DNA of 11,044 bases from assembly GCA_003519445.1 (NCBI GenBank), contig DOWS01000045.1, positions 1,026 through 12,069 of the forward strand, written 5' to 3'. Made by a program: the position numbers and the translations under genes. Of the stretch, positions 5,561-10,301 are shown piece after piece (the stretch's first letter is position 1; each line of letters opens with the position of its first letter). The notes under the pieces are model-generated. The model saw only the letters and a list, made by a program, of their open reading frames with translations, was not told the DNA's origin and did not search any database. This stretch comes from Candidatus Daviesbacteria bacterium (GTDB lineage: Bacteria > Patescibacteriota > Microgenomatia > Daviesbacterales > UBA10151).

Positions 5561-5574
5561 GAACTTCACAGTTT

Positions 5575-5751
5575 ATGTTAAACTCACGGCATGTTTGCCA
5601 AAAAAGGAACCCCAAAAAATTTAAGGATCAGATAAAAAAGATACCGGCCAAAACTATCAAAGAGATGCGAAAATTTTCTGAAAAAATAATCTTTAAATTC
5701 ATTACAGGTTGGTTTACCAGAAGCAAGAGTATTCAAGAGTATTATTGTTGA
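5575..5751 (+). CDS. Possible 58-aa small ORF or gene remnant
   Basis: An ATG-started frame giving a very basic peptide (about one Lys/Arg in four residues) ending in QEYYC. It runs through the duplicated block at 5631-5703, where the peptide reads KIPAKTIKEMRKFSEKII. The second copy of the block (6404-6477) has one extra A in the A-run, which breaks the same frame. There is no Shine-Dalgarno. It could be a small basic protein, or a decayed gene whose other copy is more decayed. I do not recognise it. Confidence 0.25.
   Translation: MLNSRHVCQKRNPKKFKDQIKKIPAKTIKEMRKFSEKIIFKFITGWFTRSKSIQEYYC
5576..5597 (+). repeat. Displaced copy of the mreB leader and start
   Basis: A 22-nt stretch, from TGTTAAACT through CACGGC to ATGTTTG, is identical to 7207-7228, the -10-like box and first codons of mreB. 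Here the ATG (5591) opens only a short frame (MFAKKGTPK...) that stops after 14 residues. It looks like a duplicated promoter and start without its gene. Confidence 0.75.
5631..5703. repeat. Duplicated block, copy A
   Basis: 73 nt matching 6404-6477 with two substitutions and one 1-nt indel in an A-run. Weaker similarity reaches upstream to the ATGTTTG at 5591 (versus 6365). The two copies are direct repeats 773 bp apart on either side of the PaaX/Cas2-like gene. Confidence 0.9.
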
Positions 5752-5760
5752 ACATTGACA

Positions 5761-5789
5761 TTGACATTATTTAACGATCGTTACATAAT
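5761..5789 (+). promoter_or_regulatory. Promoter of the PaaX/Cas2-like gene
   Basis: TTGACA (5761-5766, with a second TTGACA at 5755-5760), a 17-bp spacer, CATAAT (5784-5789). The -10 ends 6 nt before the ATG at 5796, predicting a leaderless mRNA. A strong consensus promoter, unusual for this window. Confidence 0.75.
5772..5783. promoter_or_regulatory. Palindromic operator candidate in the promoter spacer
   Basis: TAACGATCGTTA is a perfect 12-bp palindrome placed exactly between the -35 and -10 boxes. A dimeric repressor bound here would block RNA polymerase. The gene just downstream encodes a winged-helix protein, so autorepression is the simplest reading. A related sequence with the same CGATCG core follows the gene at 6302-6331. 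Confidence 0.55.
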
Positions 5790-5795
5790 GGATTT

Positions 5796-6299
5796 ATGGG
5801 AACAAAGAAGAGCTTAACAAATTTTATTCTTCTAGTACTGGAAAAAACTGTTGATAGCTGTGTGAGATTAGATCATTTCATCAATAACTCATATCTTTAT
5901 GCGCATTATGGATGGTGGGACAGACCCTTAAAGAAAACAGAATTGGCTCGAGCATTGAAGAGACTGCGAGAAAGAGGACTAATAGATTTTATGGAAAATG
6001 ATCAGTTAGCTTATAAACTTACAGATAAGGGCAGGCAAAAAGCTGTCTGGCAAAGCGTTATATTAAAAGATGAGAAATGGGATGGGAAATGGAGGCTGGT
6101 TATATTTGATATACCTGAAAAAAGAAAACAAGCCAGAAATTTATTGAGACGGAGTTTAAAAAAATGGGGATTTGTAGCTTGGCAAAAAAGCGTTTGGGCT
6201 ACCAAGAAAAACTGTACGCAGGTTTTAAGAAATTTTATCAAAAATGTGGGAATTGAAAATTGGGTGATGGTGGTGGAATCAGATAATGTGAGTAAATAA
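5796..6299 (+). CDS. PaaX-like regulator with Cas2-fold C-terminal domain
   Basis: 167 aa, two parts. Residues 1-90 read as a winged helix-turn-helix: LKKTELARALKRLRERGLIDF (45-65) is the recognition region, followed by a wing (LAYKLTDKGRQ). Residues 97-165 match the ferredoxin-like Cas2/PaaX C-terminal domain: WRLVIFDIPEKRKQARNLLR (99-118), then WGFVAWQKSVWAT (124-136). D105 corresponds to the catalytic Asp of Cas2. No cas1, other cas gene or CRISPR array is present, so a transcription regulator is more likely than adaptation nuclease; the domain may be only a dimerisation module. It has its own strong promoter with a palindrome in the spacer and is flanked by direct repeats. It is isolated: no co-directional gene follows before mreB. 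The regulated target is unknown. Confidence 0.82.
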   Translation: MGTKKSLTNFILLVLEKTVDSCVRLDHFINNSYLYAHYGWWDRPLKKTELARALKRLRERGLIDFMENDQLAYKLTDKGRQKAVWQSVILKDEKWDGKWRLVIFDIPEKRKQARNLLRRSLKKWGFVAWQKSVWATKKNCTQVLRNFIKNVGIENWVMVVESDNVSK

Positions 6300-6301
6300 C
6301 C

Positions 6302-6331
6302 ATATTTTACCGATCGTCTAAAAATGGTTTA
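6302..6331 (+). promoter_or_regulatory. Degenerate copy of the Cas2-like gene's operator region
   Basis: Just after the stop codon the sequence ACCGATCGTCTAAAAATGG aligns with the promoter region at 5766-5796, sharing CGATCG, AATGG and TTTAT in register (about 24 of 31 positions). It may be a second, weaker binding site or a relic of duplication. Confidence 0.35.
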
Positions 6332-6403
6332 TAAAAAAGAGTAATGGTTACTGAAATAATGGTGATGTTTGATAAAAGCGGAAAAAGGAAAGTTTGAGCA
6401 TGA

Positions 6404-6477
6404 GATAAAAAAAGATACCGGCCAAAACTATCAAAGGGATGCGAAAATTTTCTGAAAAAATAATCTTAAAATTCATT
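6404..6477. repeat. Duplicated block, copy B
   Basis: Second copy of the block at 5631-5703 with an extra A in the A-run and two substitutions. Similarity stops after ATTCATT. The remaining non-coding stretch 6332-6403 and 6478-6534 shows nothing I can name, apart from an ATGTTTGATAA at 6365 resembling the mreB start. Confidence 0.9.
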
Positions 6478-6534
6478 GAATTCATATTAACAGAAAGAGC
6501 TTTCAGGAGACAAGTTCCAGGAATAATGGTTTGT

Positions 6535-6774
6535 TTATTTCGAAATTCTATGAAGAACTGCGCCGGTATTACTAAAACGAGACGGTCTTTGAGTATTCGC
6601 TCTGAACTTGGGTCCTAGCACTCTTGAAACATCCAAAACTTCAACTCCCAAGATTTTTCCGTTTTTATCCTCGTCTACCACAACAGAATCGGATATTTCC
6701 CGGCTTACTTCATATGTGCCTTTTGCCAATTCTATATAAACTGCATCAACTTTTGGGTCGTATTGTATTTTCAT
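6535..6774 (-). CDS. DUF2283 family protein, possible antitoxin
   Basis: 79 aa. The first 55 residues match the DUF2283 pattern well: MKIQYDPKVDAVYIELAKG (1-19), then DSVVVDEDKNGKILGVEVLDVSR (29-51), a small beta-rich domain. The last 25 residues (ANTQRPSRFSNTGAV...) are outside the domain and could be an unstructured tail, as toxin-binding tails of antitoxins often are. It starts 1 nt after the stop of the DUF4258 gene, so the pair is one transcript. DUF2283 and DUF4258 are often neighbours and have been suspected to be a toxin-antitoxin couple; no function is proven. Confidence 0.85.
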   Translation of the reverse strand: MKIQYDPKVDAVYIELAKGTYEVSREISDSVVVDEDKNGKILGVEVLDVSRVLGPKFRANTQRPSRFSNTGAVLHRISK

Positions 6775-6775
6775 A

Positions 6776-6997
6776 TTATTTTCTTAGATAATAACCGCTA
6801 ATGATAGTTATTCTTGGACCTTCTGTCACGGTTACCACTTGTAATATTTTACCACCTGATACCTTGCGCCGCAACCGTCTGTTTTTGAAACTTGGTATTA
6901 TTTCCTGTGGATTTCGCACAGTCTCAAGAACCAGTTTTAAAGATATTCGGCGTTTTTTAAGCTGAAACTCGGCATGATCGGAAAACTTTGTAGGCAC
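6776..6997 (-). CDS. DUF4258 family protein, possible RelE/BrnT-like toxin
   Basis: 73 aa, small and basic (many Lys/Arg). It fits DUF4258: an N-terminal HAEFQLKKRRIS (8-19) helix with the conserved His-x-x-x-x-x-x-R-x-I pattern, then three strands ending in RITIISGYYLRK. This size and layout recall RelE/BrnT-type RNases, hence a toxin guess. The start is a GTG at 6997, supported by an extended -10 (TGCTAAAAT) ending exactly 6 nt upstream; there is no Shine-Dalgarno and no in-frame ATG. It is followed after 1 nt by the DUF2283 gene. Confidence 0.8.
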   Translation of the reverse strand: MPTKFSDHAEFQLKKRRISLKLVLETVRNPQEIIPSFKNRRLRRKVSGGKILQVVTVTEGPRITIISGYYLRK

Positions 6998-7003
6998 AAA
7001 ACA

Positions 7004-7012
7004 ATTTTAGCA
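7004..7012 (-). promoter_or_regulatory. Extended -10 promoter of the DUF4258-DUF2283 pair
   Basis: TGCTAAAAT on the minus strand ends 6 nt before the GTG start at 6997, so the mRNA would be leaderless. No convincing -35 box. The rest of the gap 7013-7206 holds no gene, tRNA or clear structure that I can see. Confidence 0.5.
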
Positions 7013-7206
7013 CTTTTTTGCGGCTAATTTCTAGTTGGAATTGTAGCTGCACAATGACGCTATGGTTAAATAGCTAAAGTGTCTGTAGATGGTCTTAAGT
7101 TTCTTATTAATCTCTGTATGCCTCTTGCTCCGGCACCAATCGGAAGCCAGTTTCTATAATGTTTGCCATGATTACTTTATACACCTTTCAGAATTGGATG
7201 TCAATG

Positions 7207-7215
7207 TGTTAAACT
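7207..7215 (+). promoter_or_regulatory. -10-like box of mreB, leaderless spacing
   Basis: TGTTAAACT (TGnTAnnnT) ends 6 nt before the mreB ATG, in the same position as at the other leaderless-type genes. An upstream TATAAT at 7155-7160 is an alternative -10 that would give a leader of about 55 nt. The segment 7207-7228 is duplicated at 5576-5597. Confidence 0.4.
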
Positions 7216-7221
7216 CACGGC

Positions 7222-8289
7222 ATGTTTGATAAGATTTGGAGTTATTTTGCCCATGATATTGGTATTGATTTGGGTACAGTTAATACCCTGGTTTTGGTCA
7301 AAGGCAAGGGGATTGTGATCAGGGAACCAACCGTAGTGGCGCTTCATAGAAAAACCAGGCAAGTTCTGGCCATTGGTAGTGAGGCTAAAAGAATGCTGGG
7401 TCGCACCCCGGCGGCCATTGAAGCTGTGCGTCCTCTTCGAGACGGTGTCATTTCCGATTTTGATACCACCGAAGCTATGCTCCGCTATTTTATCCATAAA
7501 GTCCATCAGAGTCCTCAATCTTCAGGCTGGCGAAGCCTGCCTAAAATCCCCCGGCCACGGGTGGTAGTGGGTATTCCATCCGGCGTGACTGAAGTGGAAA
7601 GAAGGGCTGTGCAGGATGCCTGTTTAGTGGCCGGTGCCAGGCAGGCTTTTTTGATTGAGGAACCAATGGCCGCGGCTATCGGGGCCAAACTGCCGGTGGA
7701 AGAGCCGGAAGGGGTGATGGTGGTGGATATTGGCGGAGGAACCACAGAAATTGCTGTGATTTCTTTGGGGGGAATGGTTATCAACCGCTCCTTGCGGGTG
7801 GCAGGGGACGAGCTGGACGAGGATATCATAAATTATATGAGAACCCGCTACGGCATGCTGATTGGGGAAAGAAGCGCCGAAGAGGCTAAAATTGAGATTG
7901 GTTCTGCCTATGAACTGGGCGGTAAGGATAACGAGGCAACAGTTATCCGCGGCCGCGACCTTTCCACAGGACTTCCCAAATCACTTAAAATTACTGCTTC
8001 GGAAATAAGAGAAGCTTTGACCCCGACAGTGACTCAAATAGTTGGAGTAATTAAAGAAGTTTTGGAGGAAACTCCGCCTGAACTTTTAACAGATATAGTA
8101 GAAAGGGGAATTTATCTGGCAGGAGGAGGGGCGCTCCTTAGAGGCCTGGATAAAAAGATAGCCGAGGAGACAAAATTGCCTGTTTATATTGCAGATGATC
8201 CGCTGACAACAGTGGTCCGCGGCTGCGGGGAAGTTTTAGATAATCTTGATTTACTTGCCAAAGTTAAAGTGACAGGGGGATTAAGATAA
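7222..8289 (+). CDS. mreB: Rod shape-determining actin homologue MreB
   Basis: Bacterial actin that polymerises along the inner membrane and guides cell-wall synthesis; 355 aa, slightly longer than usual. The nucleotide-binding signatures are intact: phosphate-1 IGIDLGTVNT (13-22), connect-1 region IEEPMAAAIGA (145-155), phosphate-2 VVDIGGGTTEIAVIS (167-181), adenosine motif YLAGGGALLRGLD (298-310). The stretch HQSPQSSGWRSLPKIPRPR (95-113), just before the conserved PRVVVGIPSGVT, is longer than in most MreBs and contains a hairpin-encoded piece. It begins with MFDKIWSYF, an N-terminal amphipathic membrane anchor candidate. It stands alone: no mreC or mreD follows, and the next gene converges on it from the other strand. 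Confidence 0.96.
   Translation: MFDKIWSYFAHDIGIDLGTVNTLVLVKGKGIVIREPTVVALHRKTRQVLAIGSEAKRMLGRTPAAIEAVRPLRDGVISDFDTTEAMLRYFIHKVHQSPQSSGWRSLPKIPRPRVVVGIPSGVTEVERRAVQDACLVAGARQAFLIEEPMAAAIGAKLPVEEPEGVMVVDIGGGTTEIAVISLGGMVINRSLRVAGDELDEDIINYMRTRYGMLIGERSAEEAKIEIGSAYELGGKDNEATVIRGRDLSTGLPKSLKITASEIREALTPTVTQIVGVIKEVLEETPPELLTDIVERGIYLAGGGALLRGLDKKIAEETKLPVYIADDPLTTVVRGCGEVLDNLDLLAKVKVTGGLR
7523..7539. repeat. Hairpin inside mreB
   Basis: CAGGCT (7523-7528) and AGCCTG (7534-7539) pair around GGCGA. It encodes residues 101-106 (SGWRSL) in the extra loop before PRVVVGIPSG, at a site tolerant of length change. It could be a short in-frame repeat, but only one copy is in the window. Confidence 0.4.
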
Positions 8290-8314
8290 GAAATCAAATT
8301 TTTAATTTCTTTTT
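8288..8314. terminator. Weak hairpin between convergent genes
   Basis: AAGAAAT (8288-8294) and ATTTCTT (8305-8311) form a 7-bp AT-rich stem followed by Ts. It spans the 4-nt gap between the convergent stops of mreB and the AbiEii gene, so it could act in both directions, but the stem is weak. Confidence 0.25.
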
Positions 8315-8926
8315 AGCCAGTTTGATGGCCTGTTCCCGAAAAAACTTTTTCACTTCTTCCCATAAAACTTTTTTCAGCATTTTAGGATCATCATCCCGCT
8401 CGGCATCGGCAAAATAGTTTAAACTCCTGATAATTATATAGATATGCTCTTTTAAATTGCCGTATTTCTGATTGTAAAATTTGAGCATCCTCTCTAAAGA
8501 AAATTCCCGTGCCAGAAAATACAAATCAAAGAAATCTCTTTTAGTTCCCCTGTCTTCGACGGCATGGATTTTCATGGCTGCAATATCTTCCAAATGAATG
8601 ATTTGTATTCCTTCAAACATAGTAGTTTTTTTAATCAGGGGATATTCATAATAAAACAGGCTGAATTTGGTTTTACTCACCTTTCCCCAGACAGTTCTCC
8701 AGCCTGTCCCGTCTTCTTTATATTCAGGCAAGGTTTTAAGTTCAGATAGTAAAGTCTTTTCATCAAAAACAGCCCGGGTAAAAAAATCCAGATCAAAAGA
8801 ATACCTGTGGCCCAAGTGTAGCGCCAAAGCAGTTCCGCCTGCCAGGTAGCTTTTTTTAACAATACTTATTTTAGATACTAGCTTGAGAGCCCGAATTGTA
8901 TCCGGGAGTAAGGCTTTTGTAAACAT
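8294..8926 (-). CDS. AbiEii/AbiGii-type nucleotidyltransferase, possible toxin
   Basis: 210 aa. It carries the DUF1814/AbiEii nucleotidyltransferase motifs: LAGGTALAL (28-36), then RYSFDLDFF (41-49) with the metal-binding D45 and D47, and the downstream DIAAMKIHAVEDRGTKRDFFDLYFL (114-138) with K119, K129, D131 and D134. AbiEii proteins are toxins of abortive-infection systems that transfer nucleotides to RNA. Canonical AbiE has a winged-helix AbiEi antitoxin upstream; none is present here. Instead the 99-aa DUF6922-like gene overlaps its start by 49 nt, which suggests coupled translation and a different partner. It is the last gene of the pyrC-pyrD operon on this strand and converges on mreB. 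Confidence 0.88.
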   Translation of the reverse strand: MFTKALLPDTIRALKLVSKISIVKKSYLAGGTALALHLGHRYSFDLDFFTRAVFDEKTLLSELKTLPEYKEDGTGWRTVWGKVSKTKFSLFYYEYPLIKKTTMFEGIQIIHLEDIAAMKIHAVEDRGTKRDFFDLYFLAREFSLERMLKFYNQKYGNLKEHIYIIIRSLNYFADAERDDDPKMLKKVLWEEVKKFFREQAIKLAKKKLKI

Positions 8927-9177
8927 GGTACTTGATTATGGGCGATATGCAAATAATCGGCCCAGAAGTTGGCTGTCTTGGCTGATAAATCTCTGGTGGT
9001 CAAAATAAGTTCTTTAATATCTTCTTTGGTATAATTTTGAAATAACCATTTTAAGGTTTGGTTATCTCCTCTATCCAGAACCCGTTTTAATATAAAAGTT
9101 TTACTGCGCTCAAAGTCCAGCTTATTAAAATCCACATCCCAGAAGTATTGTTTTAAGAAAACGGGAAGCCTTTTCAT
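8878..9177 (-). CDS. DUF6922-like small protein, possible AbiEii partner
   Basis: 99 aa, soluble, helical. It starts LPVFLKQYFWDVDFNKLDF and contains RVLDRGDNQTLKWLFQNYTKEDIKELI, ending the domain at SAKTANFWADYL, a pattern I associate with DUF6922, although I could not check it. It lacks a clear helix-turn-helix, so it does not look like AbiEi. It is 2 nt after the pyrD stop and overlaps the AbiEii gene by 49 nt. An extended -10 (TGATAAAAT) ends 6 nt before its ATG, inside the last codons of pyrD, so this pair may be transcribed on its own. The role is probably antitoxin or regulator by position; that is an inference. Confidence 0.72.
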   Translation of the reverse strand: MKRLPVFLKQYFWDVDFNKLDFERSKTFILKRVLDRGDNQTLKWLFQNYTKEDIKELILTTRDLSAKTANFWADYLHIAHNQVPCLQKPYSRIQFGLSS

Positions 9178-9179
9178 AA

Positions 9180-10301
9180 CTATATTTTATCATAAAAAAG
9201 CCTGTATTTGTAGGCCAAGAGGGGATTGGCTAAAGCGGCGGCGGCAACTTGAACCATGTCTGCACCGGTAGATAAATATCTGTCCACATCAGCAACTTCC
9301 ACAATACCCCCTCCTCCCAAAATCTCGTATTTTAACCCTTCTTCTTTTCTAATTTCAGAGGCCCATTTAATATGTTCCAAAGCTATTGTTTGGTCTGCTT
9401 TGCCGCACACCCCGGAAGTTCGCCTCCCGGGCAAAATTTCTTCTCCTTTTTTACCCAAAACAGTCATGGCTATGGCATTGATTCCTGAAACATAATCCAA
9501 ATTATCTCCGGCTGCCATAAAAACTTTTTTCATCTGCTGTTTGGACTGAAAAACTCCAAACTTAAAGCCGCAGGGGATCTCGGGAAATCTTTTTTTAAAT
9601 TCTCTTAAAATGTAAGCCACCAGTTTTTCATCCTGAAACATTTCTCCCTCAACGCTGTTTTCGGTGACATTGGGACAGGCCAGATTAAATTCCAAAACTT
9701 GAACTCCGGAAATAGCGGCTGCAGCCGCTGCCATCAACAAATCCAACGCCGCATCTTCCATGGTAGCCCCACTATGGAGAGTGGCTGTAACAGAACAACC
9801 TAAAAGCTGTCCGTCACCAACTCCTTTTCTTTGTTTTGCTAGCTCTTTTGTCCAATCCGGCATGGCCGGAGAAGGGTTGCCAAAGGAGTTGGTCATGCAT
9901 TTATATTTTTCCCAGTCAGAATCTTCCATGGTAGCTTCCAGTTTTTGATTTAAGTTTTCCCGGGTGACCGGATGATCCAGTTTGACAATGGCTATATTGG
10001 GCGCAGTATTTGATTTTCGCGGGATTGTTCTTCTGGTTTTTTCAAAAACCAGTCCATAACCCATTTTAAAATAAAAATCAGTCCAGATTTTAGTGGAAGC
10101 AGGGCCGGCAGAAATGGCAATAGGGGAAATGAGTTTTTGGCCCAGGAATTTATATTTTTTTTCTTTGGAAAGTGGAGGAAATTTGCCAGATTTCCAGATT
10201 GGCCCCTCTTTTACCACCTGCTCCCAGCTTTTGTGAATATCATAAACAAAAACAGGCTGGTTTTTGGCAATAAAAGTTTTTGGATCAAGTAGTTTTATCA
10301 T
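9180..10301 (-). CDS. pyrD: Dihydroorotate dehydrogenase family protein
   Basis: FMN enzyme that oxidises dihydroorotate to orotate, fourth step of pyrimidine synthesis. 373 aa, longer than the usual 300-340. TIM-barrel landmarks: ISPIAISAGPAS (58-69), MTNSFGNP (136-143), LEFNLACPN (203-211) with Cys209 at the position of the catalytic base of class 1 enzymes (class 2 has Ser), FKFG with Lys247, and the FMN phosphate-binding GGGG (329-332) plus TGADMVQVAAAAL (345-357). The first ~55 residues are an unusual extension. It overlaps the dihydroorotase gene by 4 nt (ATGA), which supports the pyrimidine role over dihydropyrimidine dehydrogenase or another DHOD-like oxidase. There is no hydrophobic N-terminal anchor, so it is cytosolic. 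No electron-transfer subunit (PyrK) is seen here. Confidence 0.88.
   Translation of the reverse strand: MIKLLDPKTFIAKNQPVFVYDIHKSWEQVVKEGPIWKSGKFPPLSKEKKYKFLGQKLISPIAISAGPASTKIWTDFYFKMGYGLVFEKTRRTIPRKSNTAPNIAIVKLDHPVTRENLNQKLEATMEDSDWEKYKCMTNSFGNPSPAMPDWTKELAKQRKGVGDGQLLGCSVTATLHSGATMEDAALDLLMAAAAAAISGVQVLEFNLACPNVTENSVEGEMFQDEKLVAYILREFKKRFPEIPCGFKFGVFQSKQQMKKVFMAAGDNLDYVSGINAIAMTVLGKKGEEILPGRRTSGVCGKADQTIALEHIKWASEIRKEEGLKYEILGGGGIVEVADVDRYLSTGADMVQVAAAALANPLLAYKYRLFYDKI
9184..9192 (-). promoter_or_regulatory. Extended -10 box inside the end of pyrD
   Basis: TGATAAAAT on the minus strand ends 6 nt before the ATG at 9177. It matches the arrangement at def, vit, DUF4258 and mreB. It lies in the last codons of pyrD, which encode YDKI, so it could be a chance AT-rich match; the exact spacing argues otherwise. 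Confidence 0.4.

Noticed and set aside
5796..6299. CRISPR-Cas locus because of the Cas2-like domain
   Set aside because: There is no cas1, no effector gene and no array of repeats with spacers; the winged-helix N-terminus fits a PaaX-type regulator.
7066..7177. Short minus-strand frame (about 36 codons, with GAGARGIQRLIRNLRP) upstream of mreB, perhaps a gene remnant
   Set aside because: It has no start codon or ribosome site, is bounded by stops, and matches no family I can name with confidence.
6998..7221. tRNA or riboswitch in the gap before mreB
   Set aside because: No cloverleaf, anticodon arm or recognisable conserved aptamer sequence could be traced.
7373..7829. Alternate-frame ORFs inside mreB on both strands
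   Set aside because: They are shadows of the strongly supported mreB frame, with no family motifs of their own.
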